DNA from: Theristus sp. LFF4_11
Taxonomy: Eukaryota; Nematoda; Chromadorea; Monhysterida; Xyalidae
NCBI GenBank assembly: GCA_030248135.1
Contig: JASANC010000654.1
Coordinates: 1-55,186 of the forward strand
Length of the DNA: 55,186 nt
Reading direction: 5' to 3'
This document shows positions 12,201 to 23,800 of this stretch, piece by piece; position 1 is the first letter of the stretch, and each line of letters starts with the position of its first letter. The position numbers were made by a program, and so were the translations under genes. Below the pieces are notes generated by a model. That model did not search any database, was not told the origin of the DNA, and was given only the letters and a program-made list of their open reading frames with translations.

Positions 12201-13450
12201 CGATTTGCATTGTGTTTTGTTTCGGGATTCTTATATTGACTTCATCACTTTGATACAGGTTTACATGTGCATAAAATCTTTTTTCAAGTTTTGTGACTAC
12301 TTCTCTGTAAGACATGGAATTTTGAGAGTATTTGTATTTTTCCGAGAGTTTATTTCAATTTGCGTCATGTTGTTTGTTTGTTCAATCTCAATAAATTACA
12401 ACTTGCAAGTGCGTACTGCACTCCGGGACACTCGGTTTCGACTGCTCCCTTAGAGCAATGCAAACGAGTTTAGTGTTTTTAAAAACGGCCAAGCAAACTG
12501 ATAACAAGACATGTTTTATTCTGCGACCAATTTTTTACATTGCAGTTTTTTTTGTGCAAAACAGCTACTTTTTTTCAAAACCGTGGCACAAGGGTGTTGA
12601 TAAAATGCCATTGTACATTTTCAACATTGTATTTTTTAATGCAGTTGTAGCCAGTGATGATTGGTTGTATTTGAACAGGTTAATTTGCAGAAGCGTATTT
12701 AGCTGGATGCCGAGGCGGTGCCGCAGGGCAAATTTTCGACAAATACCGTATTACCTCTATTAACCCCCCCCCCCAAAATTAAACCCCCCCCCCCAAAAAA
12801 ATAAACCCCCACCCCCTCGACAAGTTTCCAAATAATCCCCCCCCCCCAAAAAATAAACCCCCATGGGGGTTTATTAGAAACCTGTTTGAAACACATACCT
12901 AGCGAATTCAGTGGCTGAATGCAGTGACATTGGTGAAATTGTGCTACCAAAGGCCCCAAAGGGATGAGTTGGCGGTAATTTCATTACAAAAGGCTGTTAC
13001 CAAAGGAAATCTCTGTGAAAAGTAGAAGTTTCTGCGACTTCCTTCCTGCCATGGAAGGTTGGTATTTTTGCCATTTTGCCCACCCCTAAAAATGGTTTCC
13101 AAATAAACCCCCCCCCAAAATAATCCCCCCCCCCCCAAAAAAAAACCCCCACCCCCAGAAGTCGCTGAAGAAATAAACCCCCATGGGGGTTTAATAGAGG
13201 TAATACGGTAAACGTCGAACTTGGTGCCGTAGTATCCACGCAATGATGTCTTCGGGTATGACAAGAAGACGTGCACTTTCATTCTTTCAATAGTTCAAAT
13301 TTTATTGCAGTCATCAATTGCTGATTTATTTCTAACCGAAGCCAGCCGCGCTGATTGGTCGTCGTGAAAGTTACTGAATACTGACTGCTAATTGGCTTGC
13401 TGTTTTGCCATTTGCAATGCCGCATCACCAAATTTCCAAACCTGCTCCAG
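12201..13450. other. intergenic region with poly(A) signal and a MITE
   Basis: AATAAA at 12390-12395 serves HYI. A 467 bp MITE occupies 12744-13210. Bases 12605-12743 and 13211-13282 contain short open stretches that become continuous if the MITE is removed (see findings). No gene can be assigned securely. Confidence 0.45.
12744..13210. mobile_element. MITE with C-run terminal repeats, copy 1
   Basis: TA target duplication; terminal inverted repeat ccgtattacctctattaaac at the left and its inverse at the right. C-rich runs near both ends. The internal sequence is shared with the copy at 14219-14680, including gaattcagtggctgaatgca. Non-coding. Confidence 0.85.
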
Positions 13451-13902
13451 GCAAGTGTGACGACACGAATCGAGTGCTACTGATGGTGCTCATTGGGATT
13501 TCGTCACTTTCGCTGTTGATTGTGGTGATCACGGCAATTGCGTTGGTCTCGAGGTTTGCGCACAATTGTCGGTCGTTTCATGCTTAACGCGACAAATGAA
13601 TATCTGCTGCACCAACCACCCGACTTTCGCAGTCATTTTGCAGTTTTGAATTGGCGCAGGAAACAAAAAATTTCATTTGTACGTCTAAACGCATGTGTCG
13701 TGGAATAAAAAAGTGGCATGGTATTATAGCAGTGTCAGCAGAATGGCACCGAGAATGGAGCTATAATTTTTTGCGTGTACTCAAGAACTGCAGCACATTC
13801 TTCAGGAGAATGGTCCAGACAACAACGACCGTAGTTCCAGAACCGCAGTTAAAGGAGAAACGTGCGGCTGTAACGGTTGACTCGGTCACCGAACGATTGT
13901 GA
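13451..13902 (+). CDS. C-terminal part of a single-pass membrane protein
   Basis: Two exons join in phase: 13451-13553 (acceptor after cctgctccag, entry phase 1) and 13794-13902 (TGA). They encode GKCDDTNR, a strong transmembrane helix of about 25 residues (VLLMVLIGISSLSLLIVVIT), and a tail of roughly 35 residues starting TFFRRMVQ. The basic residues after the helix suggest the tail is cytoplasmic, making this the end of a type I protein. I do not recognise the family. Upstream exons were not found; a hydrophobic start peptide at 12605-12655 (MPLYIFNIVFF) could be its signal peptide, but I could not join it. AATAAA at 14041-14046 fits its 3' end. Confidence 0.55.
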
Positions 13903-14218
13903 TTTTTTTTTTATTTCCTGCCATTTTTACAAGTCACTTTCATGTGTGGATTTTCTCTCGCTCAAACAAATCGTTAGCCTTTTTCTTTTTCGAAGGCCCT
14001 GACAAGACAATTTTCCACACGCAAACCTGTTTTTGATTGGAATAAATTCATCTGAACCATTCTATATTTAGAAGTGTCTTCAAAATCAATGCTTTATGTG
14101 CTGATTGTGTTCCCATAAAGCTGTATAAACATTGTATATTTTGTCAGCCCCGAAACGTTTTTTGAACAAGATTTTCCGACAGCTATTACGTGTGGCGACT
14201 TGTGAACAAAAATACATA

Positions 14219-14680
14219 TACCGTATTACCTCTATTAAACCTCCCCCCCAAAATTACCCCCCCCCCCCAAAAAAATAAACCCCCACCCCCACGACAAGTT
14301 TCCAAATAAATCCCCATCCAAAAAAAACCCCCAAGGGGGATTATTAGAAACCTGTTTGAAACATATACCTAGCGAATTCAGTGGCTGAATGCAGTGACAT
14401 TGGTGAAATTGTGCTACCAAAGGCCTCAAAAGGATGAGTTAGTGGTAATTTCATTACAAAAGGCTGTTACAAAAGGAAATCTCTGTGAAAAGTAGAAGTT
14501 TCTGCGACTTTCTTGCCTGCCATGCAAGGTATTTTTGCCATTTTTCAACAAACCCCCACCCCTAGAATTTGTTTGTTAATAAACCCCCTCAAAAATACCC
14601 TCCCCAAAAATAAACCCCCCACCCCCAGAAGTCGCTGAAGAAATAAACCCCCATGGGGGTTTATTAGAGGTAATACGGTA
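14219..14680. mobile_element. MITE with C-run terminal repeats, copy 2
   Basis: Same family, ends, TA duplication and orientation as 12744-13210, 462 bp. Copies differ mainly in C-run length and scattered substitutions, so both derive from one recent source. The two copies bracket the membrane-protein exons. Confidence 0.85.
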
Positions 14681-15708
14681 ACAAACTTGCAACGCAGTTC
14701 AGTGCTGATCACCCTTTTTATTCAAATTGTAAAGCTTAAACGTTATGCGTTTTGCAATAAAGCCTCATAGTTTTGAACTATAATTCTGAACAAGTGAAAA
14801 TGTCAACAAACAGAACACGATTATTCATTTTACTTGATCGATTGAAATAAGTTTTTGACCACACAAATGCCTAAGATATCTATACGTGATAAAACTAATA
14901 ATTCGCCCACAATTTATATTTTTTCTGGTCTTCTACTTCTAAAGCTAAAAATGCAATGCAGTATTTTAAAAAGCAAAATACCGTGCAACCAAGATTTTTC
15001 CTCATCTGTGCCAATTTCACATTGCACTAAAACTTTTCAATCTGTATTTCGGCCCAATTTTGTGACTTCATTTTTTTAGTTTTATGATATTGCATGTTTT
15101 TTTTCGACCGCATTGATGGAAATAATGAACAACTGACATAGTGTGTGTTTTTTCACAATTTTTCCATTTCTGGTAGGTTATGAATCAAAAATGTACTCTT
15201 GCATACATTGTATGCTGTATATACATGTAAAGAACATAAAAAACTCAATCAGTTTGAGACGCCCGTATTTTCTCCTTTCATGTCACCTACACCTTTCCTT
15301 CGTCCGAACAAAGCTGAGCCTGGAGAACCGTATAATTTTTCGGTGCGATGAAATTGATTGGAAACTTTATCTTCGTGCGCGCGCAGCAGCAATAAAACGC
15401 GCGGATATTGTGTCAACGGACATATACGAGAAAATTGGATTCAAGACTTGAGAGACTTCGCGTTTGGCAAACACGAGAGACAGACTTTTTATCATCTCGT
15501 GAAAACAACGCCTCAACCTTGATGACAACACCACCGAATTGTTTTGTCCATATCTGATCTTTGCGCGTTTCTTCTGCGCAAGGATACGTGTATCTTCATT
15601 GCACAGCAATCGAATGTACACAGCAAAAGCCGGTCTGACTCTGGCATGCGGAACTGGGGAGTCGCCGACACAACTTGACACACGACTCCATCAGTTGGAA
15701 ACCAGAAC
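14681..15708. other. intergenic region, one possible exon
   Basis: AT-rich and mostly non-coding. An open stretch ending at 15451 (about 15330-15451) reads CDEIDWKLYLRARAAAIKR and resembles the C-terminal segment of fatty acyl-CoA reductases, but no partner exon was found. Confidence 0.3.
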
Positions 15709-16524
15709 ATGAAACAGCCGGCCGCGGGCAGCCATTGCCGATTCGTGCTGCTTCGTGTTGTCGTGTTGTTTTGGTGGTCGTGCAGCACTGGTGCGCTCCG
15801 ATGTCACGTCTGTGTCAACTGCCGACCGTCCAACAGAACGCTGGCCGATTGTGCCGTTGCAATGGGCCGGCGTGCTACCTACTTTTGTGGAAAGGTTTTG
15901 TCGCAATCACGCACAACAAAATGCCAAAATCCATTCCAAATTTAATTTCAAAGTCCATTCTAAATTCCTTGCCGAAATTTTATGCCATCCCAAAATTTTA
16001 GAATATGGACTTTTGGCATAGAATGAATTTTGGAATAGATTGTGGCATTTTTAGAATGAGGCTTTTTAGAATCGTCATGAGTTTCGTTTGTGTTCAGCTG
16101 TACAGTGATTCTGTTTTTGAAAGTTTGAGCTTCGATTCAGCTCGGTTTATGTGGGGTCTGGTTGGTAAAAATTTACTTGGTCACTGACGACTAGCCAAGC
16201 CACTCATTGGATCACATTGGTCTTTATATATTTTCGATAAACTTGCGTTTCAACATGTATTCATCGTTTTTTTGCGTTTTCCGATTTTTTCAGACGAACG
16301 ATACAAGCGGCACAACAACGCACGGCTGCTTTGAGCCGATCATTTGCGGCGTTTCGTCATCAACGCGCAACATGACCGACCAGTGCAACACGTTTGGCGA
16401 TGTGACGGTCTGCTGCTGTGCCACGGACGCCTGTAACACTGCGCGCGCTCTCAACCGCAACCAAGCAGCGTTCGCGATTTGTTCGGTGATTGTATTGTTC
16501 ATTGTTGGCTATCGTTGGACATAG
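15709..16524 (+). CDS. Ly6/uPAR-like (ET-type) GPI-anchored protein 1
   Basis: Two exons, 15709-15894 and 16294-16524, joined in phase 0; 138 residues. N-terminal signal peptide with hydrophobic core FVLLRVVVLFWW, cleaved before LRCHVC. The mature part has the three-finger cysteine pattern: L-x-C-x-x-C near the start and the diagnostic CCCATDACNTA near the end. A C-terminal hydrophobic segment (FAICSVIVLFIV) with no cytoplasmic tail predicts a GPI anchor. Such proteins are small extracellular surface proteins; the ligand is unknown. The intron falls directly after Cys-Gly-Lys, matching the intron position in the neighbour at 17324-17962, which argues for tandem duplication. Confidence 0.82.
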
Positions 16525-17323
16525 TTTTCACGGTTAGACTTTTATGCCAAGTTTTGAATCAATTTGTTATTGGTATATTCCCGTCAGAGCTTCTAGTGTT
16601 CAAAGCGTGCATATAAATATTTGGTCATCAATCAGTTTGAAAATGGTGGGGTGTTCCACAATCTGGTGGCGCGCTTTTTGTCTGGGCCAATGACACGAAG
16701 CATGGATCCAGTATATAAACGCATCACAAGTTCATAACTCAACATGTGGTCCAAGACATGTAGAAATTTTTGAAAAACACAAATTCTTTTGTTTTTGTGC
16801 TCAGCGTCCTGATTTGCTGGCTACACCACACGACACTTTCAAATGTGTCGAACAAAACAGACATAGAACAGAGTGGAACTCAACTGAATCTGTTCAACAG
16901 CCGACATTCATTGACAGGTTCTTCACATAACATTGTATGTTGATATATCAATCGATATGTGTCTTCATGGATTTCAGAAACATGCGTAATTTGTAAAGCA
17001 CGCAAGCGTTCAATGCACACGTAAACTGCACGCGGTGTTTGTGGGAGTGTTTTCACACTGCGACAAGCAAAAATCGACGTTTCAGCGAAATTGCTGTTGT
17101 CGTTGTTGTTGTTATTTACACTGTGTTGGTTGCGTTGCAAAAGTGAAAAGAAACACACGAAAATACGTCGTTTCCACAGTTCACAAAGCTACAAACATTG
17201 TTCTTCTCCAGCACAGTGACTTCCATTCATCATTACAAAAATCGATGTGTGTGTGATAATTTAGCTGCCGTTTGGCTGCGCTTGTTTGTTGATTTGTTCG
17301 TTTAAAGCGTCATTGCATGAATA
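16525..17323. other. intergenic region between the Ly6-like genes
   Basis: No coding signal or repeat recognised. It must hold the promoter of the second Ly6-like gene. Confidence 0.4.
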
Positions 17324-17962
17324 ATGTCAAATCCGTTGTTGACGTTGGTTGCTCTGACGGCACTAATCTGCAGTCTTCCTTTTGCCACCGCCATCCAATG
17401 TTACGAATGTGAGGTGAAAGAATGCGCCAAATCGATCGGCCATCTCGTCACTTGCGCGCCAGACGAAGACGTGTGCACAAAGGTTGGTTGGTTGGCGCAA
17501 ATCGGCTGTTCTATTCCAAGGAATATGGTTGGCTTCCTTTCAGAAACCCGGATACAGATAATAAACACCGCGACGGGCTGAACGCACCATAATCAACAAG
17601 AAAATCACCGCAATTATTGCCGACTCAGATATAACATGCAAAGCTGTATTGCAATTTTCAAGCCAAAAGCTTCAAATCTCGAGAGCGCGAGCCATTTCGC
17701 CCATTGTAGTTTTTGTTCACAACAAGCTGCATGTTTTTTTGCACTGCAGCATGTGGACAGCGCCGGCGACGTCGTGCGCCGCTGCGACCAGTCAAAGTTC
17801 TGCCTCGAGTCGCCGCACGTCTGCAGCGGCAATCGACTGACGTCCAGCTGCTGCTGCCAGTCAGACAAGTGCAACGCGGCGCCACGGACTCTCGTGCACG
17901 CGTCACCGTTCGCGGCGCTCATCATCGCCGTCATGATTCTGTCTCTTTGCAGGCGTCTCTAA
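17324..17962 (+). CDS. Ly6/uPAR-like (ET-type) GPI-anchored protein 2
   Basis: Two exons, 17324-17482 and 17750-17962, phase 0 junction, 123 residues. Signal peptide MSNPLLTLVALTALICSLPF, then IQCYECEVKEC. The second exon carries RRCDQSKFCLESPHVC and the closing CCCQSDKCNAA (CC-x-x-D-x-CN type). A C-terminal hydrophobic stretch (FAALIIAVMILSL) ends in RRL and is a probable GPI signal. The intron is at the same place as in the gene at 15709, after Cys-Thr-Lys. Outside the cysteine framework the two proteins differ greatly, so the duplication is old. It is convergent with the F-box gene. Confidence 0.82.
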
Positions 17963-18206
17963 TACATGCAACTTGTTCAACAACTTGTGGATTTTTACTC
18001 TGAAAGCATGCTTCTGTGTTTTGTTGTATTGATCCGATTTGCTGGGGCTGTGATGAAGAATATTTTTGAGAGAAGGCCGTAATGCTTTCAAATACGATTT
18101 CAAAATATTTTTTGCCTTTGGATGCGTTGTTACCCGTCACCAGACAAAAAAAAGAATAGTAACAAAAACACAACCGAGAAGTTGACAATTTTCAATTATT
18201 CTAATA

Positions 18207-19806
18207 TTAACATCGCTTCAAACAGGCAGTAAACTTTTTCTCCTCGTCAGACATAATTAGCCAGCACAAGTTCGAGCCAATTTCCTCGCGAACGACCACT
18301 TTCAGCAGATGCTGCAGTCCCTCCATGGCGCTGCCAATGTGCACACCGCGCGCCAGTGGCCACCAATAAACGTTTACCTGTGAAACTGTTACAGTAGAAT
18401 ATGCTTGTTTAAAATAGCAACTTTTGCAAAAATACAGAGCTCGCTAAAGAATCAGAAAGAACGGGACCGGAGTTGCAACCTGTTACGGACACAATTTTTA
18501 GCGTAGAATTTCGTCAGCTAGCATTCCGTTTGAAATTCAGCAAAACAAACGCCGCAAACCTGATTGTGCCCGAGCGTCCAGAACCACTCGGAAGCGGCGT
18601 CCATCAACTCGCCCGCAGTCATCGGCGACTTGTGCACATAATCGGTGCGCATGAAGCGCAGTCGCGGACAGACGTGCGGCACGCGCAGCAGCCACTCGCT
18701 CGGATGCTCGTACGGCAGCGGCACGTTGAACTCCAGGTCGGTGACGTTCGCGAGCACGCACGGCTGCACCGAGCGCCAGAAGCGGCAAAAGTCGAGCGGA
18801 TCGCCGTTGGCGAGCTGCAGCTTCAGGTGCACCAGACCGGGCGTCGACGGAAGGCCGTTCACGAGTCGCACGAGAGCGTCCGAGCCACTCGGCGCGTACG
18901 CCGTGGTCAACTCGAAATCGCGCAGCATCGCCGTCCGCGTGACGGTGTCCGTGAGCGCGCTCAGCATTTCGTTCGCGTCACATGACAACCATTGCCACTG
19001 ACAAAAAACTGAGAACGTGGTCAGTTGTAAAGTTTTTATTGTTAGCCCAATTATGTCATAACGGAACCAAGTCTCCACCAAAAGTTGGTGTTGCGAATCA
19101 ACTTGCAAAACGCACCTAAAATTTGCATACAACTCTTCGGATTTCCGGAGCACCCAGCTGATGATGTTCAATTGACGGCACTGCTGAAATTTCGGCAACA
19201 GCCAGACGATGGCGTCGAACAGCTGGTCGCGGTCAAGGCGGCCAGTTTTGTCAAGGTTGATCACAAGCCAGCCACCGTTGCCGTCCCAGCGGACAAGCAC
19301 CTGAGCAGAGTTTTGACAGAGTTCTGCGGTTTGATTATTAGCTGCATTTGGTTATACACTGAGGAACTGTCACACCAAGAATGCTGCCGTGAACCATGAT
19401 GATGTGCTGTGCTGATGCTCATAAAGCTTTCCAGTCTCTCATAAAGTCGCAAAATAACAAGCATAACAAGGTTGGATTCTTGGTGGTGTTGCATTGTATG
19501 ACTGAACCAAAATGGTATCTTGCGATATCACGAGTTCCATTCAAACCGCGGAATCAGTTTTCCCAATTCAAAAGATTCAGGCTTCGTTTCGCCATGTAAA
19601 CTCAAACCGTAAAACGGTGGAAATAATCAAAAATAACAATATCGCATGGATGAACATGCTTCGTCGACGTGCGCCCACGAGCAAGGTCGCTCCCAGATCG
19701 ACCAGAAACGGGAGCACACGAGACGCAACGGGATGCGCGAACGCAACGGGCGAATCCAGTCGAACACGCGACCGATGACGCTGTCCGGCAGCGACAGCAA
19801 CTCCAT
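18207..19806 (-). CDS. F-box protein
   Basis: The start codon at 19806 begins MELLSLPDSVIGRVFDWIR, followed by PLRLVCSRFWSIWE: an F-box, the Skp1-binding part of an SCF ubiquitin ligase. Substrate unknown. Exons: 1 about 19806-19656; 2 about 19300-19116 (VLVRWDGNGGWLV...); 3 about 18997-18560 (repetitive leucine pattern, possibly degenerate LRR-like, e.g. LVHLKLQLANGD and VTDLEFNVPLP); 4 is 18377-18207, ending CLKRC then TAA. The exon 3-4 junction is in phase. The exon 1-2 and 2-3 junctions do not keep phase with the obvious splice sites, so an exon is missing or a boundary is wrong. Divergent from the DEG/ENaC gene. Confidence 0.65.
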
Positions 19807-20807
19807 GGCAAACTTGTAAATTACTTTAAATTGATTTTTTCAAATCCGGCAAAAACAAATACCCACATTTTAACCGTTTGTGTGCTTATTATGTGACAAG
19901 AAGATATCGCAAGATGATATCACTGATTTTTGAGTGCGCACTGTTATGTATGTTGTGAACAGCTGCAATAATGCAAGAAACAGCGAAAAAATCGACTTTG
20001 CTTCAGTGCCACTGTTTGGTGTTTAGTGTTCATTGTGCTCTGGAAAAGCGTTTTTTTAAATACAGCCTTGTGGACGTAAGCGTTTTTTGTTATTCGCCGA
20101 GCACAAAGTTGTCATATGACATGGACTTTCTGTTTCTCAAATTCGAAACCTTGCTGTGTAGTCTGCGCAACCGTTTGCGTTGCTTTTTCTATGCTTAAAA
20201 GTTGTTTCCGCTTTGTTCCGTAAAACAAAAAAACACGGAACACACACGACAAAGTCATCAGGAAATTGTGATTATTGATTAAAACTGTTGTCTACCCACC
20301 CCCCCCCCATAACAGTTTTGGTTCCCCGAAAATTATAGCAAAACGAATTCTCGCCTGGCTCCGCACAAAAACAAAATGAATGACCGTAATGAGCAGCGCA
20401 TATTAGCAAGGATGGATGATGAATGGGCATGCGTGTCACTGACTTGTTGCAACTAATTTTGCAAAACAAACGAAGAATGGTTCAAACAAAAAGTGTGCAG
20501 AAGTTCATACGTTCTCATTTGAAATTTACATAAAAAATCTCTCTAGTGACGTTTTAATGGAAATGTCCCATGCAATGTGCTGGAGAATTTGGTTTGCAAT
20601 CAGGTCATTCTTGGAAGATCTCGCGGATTTTGCCTCGGTCTGTTTGACTCAACGTTGGTAGCTTTTTATGCCTTTCAGTTTGAGATAGCTTTTTGAACAT
20701 GACCGAAATGACCCAACAATACCGAACAATCGCCAGCGCGACGGTGTGGGCGGTGGGTGGCACGTTGTGCTTATCCACCGTGACACACGTGGGCCACAAA
20801 ACTGTGC
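19807..20807. other. divergent intergenic region
   Basis: Lies upstream of both the F-box gene (-) and the DEG/ENaC gene (+). An ATG at 20699 opens a frame of about 45 codons that is not obviously connected to the channel. A C-run lies near 20297-20309. Nothing else recognised. Confidence 0.4.
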
Positions 20808-23800
20808 ATGCAGACAAGTTCACCACGGTCGCACAGTAACACTGAGAAAACGGTGATCAAGACTACAACGGACACCAGTGCTAACAACCCAACCATCTAT
20901 GGTATCCGTGTAGTAGCCCGGTTTGTTGCTGCGCCAGATCACCTCCGCTCACGGGCCTCCGCACATCGTGCGATGCTCGCAAACACAGCGCGCTCGTCTG
21001 GCTTGGACGGCACTGTTCACGGGCTGCTTCGTTACGTGCTGCTATCAAACGAGCTTAGTGGCGCAGAAGTTCTGGCGTGCCGAACGCAATATGGACATCG
21101 ATGTATGTCATGATGTTTTTTAAACGCGATTCCATTGGCTCTTTCTGCGGATCTATCGTTTGTATAAAAAACTTGATTCTTGTTGTTGTGATTGCTTGCT
21201 GCAGAACTTCTGGCTGACCAGTGGCTTCCCGGGCGTCACCGTGTGCAACCTGAATCCGTACAAATTGAGCGCCGTGAACAAGTTGGCACCTGTAAAATCG
21301 ATGGTGTGAAAAGACTGTTTTGACAGATGGGAAAAAGGATTGACATTTCGCGTGACGTGCATGCACAACTGGTTTTTTCGTGTATCATATTGCATTATTT
21401 TTAATCACATTGAAGCAGGAGAAAATGCAATTGCAAAAAAAAATTCAGATGACTTTCTACGAAGACAAGGTGGCCAGCACCGATCATGGTTCAAGCAGGA
21501 GCAGCAACGCACGTTCAAAGCGTCAGAGCTCTGTTGAGCCTGCGTACGCAAGCTGCCGTTGTGCCGACAGGGAAACGGGTGGCGACAACGACGACAAGGA
21601 GTGCTTCCGTGACTATTCTGGTGATCCTCCGTATGCAGGACGCAGTGACATTTGCATTTGCCACGCCACACCCGGCTCGGACCACGCGTGGCCTTGTTAT
21701 CATCAGAGGTACCAATTGAGTGTTTGTGAAAAAGTATTATTTGATGCACTTGCATAAAATCAAAAAACCGAAGGTATTCTTGGATAATGGACGGTTTACC
21801 ATCGGCATGACACGACTTCCCAAACTTTTAATAATTCACGCTCTAAAAATGACGGCATGTCTTTTGTGCCAATCGTGATCCAATCCAATTCGAGTTTTCT
21901 TTTTATGAAAATGAACAAAACTCAATTGATTTGAAGACGCCACGCCACTTCCGATCTTGCCTGTAAAATTGCTGTGCTTTATGCAGGTCATGGAAACACA
22001 CGAAATGCCCCAACTGCCACTCAAACGGACACTGTACCCCCCGACGGCGTCGTCGCCGTCCACATTCAGATCATCGGCTCTTTCAAAACACCCCTGGCGA
22101 ACTTTCAAGTGTACACGACTGTGTGTGTCACGGCAAAAACGAGAGTCAATGCTTGAAAGTGCAAGAGTCCATTCGAAAACTGTGGATTCAAACGTGGACC
22201 ACACTGCCGCCGATGCGTTCGTTCCGTTTGATCTCCCAAACTTATTTAAAAAAACTATGAACGCAATTAAAGTGTTGGTTGAATATTGTGGAACTGATTT
22301 TGGATTTGTTCCATTCAGTTTCACCTATTTGAAATTCGAAGCATTTACAAATGCGATGATTCTTAAACAACACTTTCAGCCACCGCTCCGCCGCTAACCA
22401 GAGAGCAATACCAAACACTAGTGGAAGTTTCGGTGTGTTTTCTTGTTTAGAAAAACGTCGGTTTTTTGCAGAAATTTTGGAGCGTTTGCAGAATTTTTTT
22501 TGCAGATTTCTGCAAATTGCAACAGATTTGCATGCAAACTTTGGTTCTGCAATATTCATTTTGTGCATGGCGCTCGACTGAGGTTTCACATCAACATGGA
22601 AGAAATTTCAAATAGTTTCAAATTCCAGCCGAACTCCGATTCGGTGGCAGTTGGCACGAAAACACAAGAATTGCTGATGGCCACCATGGCCGTACTGCCA
22701 TTGGCGCGTCGCAAACTGTTGTCATACACGGCGAAGGAATTCGTAAAGCATTGCGTTTTCAATGGGAGACAGTGCGACATCGAACGGTCTGAGGGTTCAC
22801 GCTTTCATAAAATGCTTGTTGGCAACTCAAACGATATTTCCATTGTATTATTTTAGACTCGTTCACATTGTTTTTGCGGAAACACATATTCTTTTGCAGC
22901 GATTTCACGTTGCTGATGGATCCAATGTACGGCAATTGTTTCACGTGGAATCAAACGCACTGGGAGGATCTGAAAACGCGCGCCGGACCGTCATTCGGTT
23001 CGATGGATTGGAAATTATGTTCGGGTTTTCAAACGATTTAGTGATGGTTTAATGATTAGAAGAGCAACATCTCATTGTGCAGGTCTGAAGCTGCGTCTTG
23101 ACGTGAACGTTGCCGAGTATTTGCCAATCAGCGAGGCTGTTGGTGTTCGCCTGACCATGCACGACCCACCGACCATTCCGTTTCCGGACGCGTACGGCAC
23201 GAACGCACCAACCGGATATCGATCTCTCATTGGAATCACGCTGGTATCCATCCATTTTACATTCGCGAAAAGCAGCAGGAATCTCCGATGAAACTGAAAT
23301 ATCAGTTAGTTGTTTTGAAATTGATTTTTTTTCCGTTATAGAAACGGCGAGTTCGACTCGGCGTACCAAAGGGCAACTGCATCCCGCAGCAGCACCTGTA
23401 CAATTATTCGTTTGTGTTCGGCGTCACTTATTACTCGGAAGAAGTGAGCTGTCGTTTTCCGCATGTCCGGCAAAACGAATTTGCTTGTCCAAAGACGCTG
23501 CGTTCCAAAACTGCACACACAGGCGTGCATGCGCAGCTGTGCGCAGTCTCGTGCGATCGAGCGATGCGCTTGTGCGAACCCGAGCTACATGGCGCCAAGC
23601 AACGTCTCTTTCTGTCACCCGGCCAGCCTCGCACATCGTTCGTTGTCTTTTCAAGTTCTGCTTCTGTGCTTTTTACGTTTGGCAAAGCGACTGTCGTTGT
23701 TACTACACTGCTTTCAGACATAACTGCTAGGGAGCACAGGATGCTCCAGAAGTAGTCGGTCACCTTCTAATTTCTCGTATGTAACACTATACTTCTGGAC

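Noticed and set aside
12744..14680. LTR retrotransposon (two direct repeats flanking 1.0 kb)
   Set aside because: Each repeat has its own terminal inverted repeats and TA duplication, and the middle holds an ordinary spliced exon pair, not gag/pol.
22194..22582. Additional coding sequence in the channel (VPFDLPNLFKKTMN reading)
   Set aside because: It is in a different frame from the exon before it; splicing 22193 to 22583 restores phase and the family order, so it is treated as intron.
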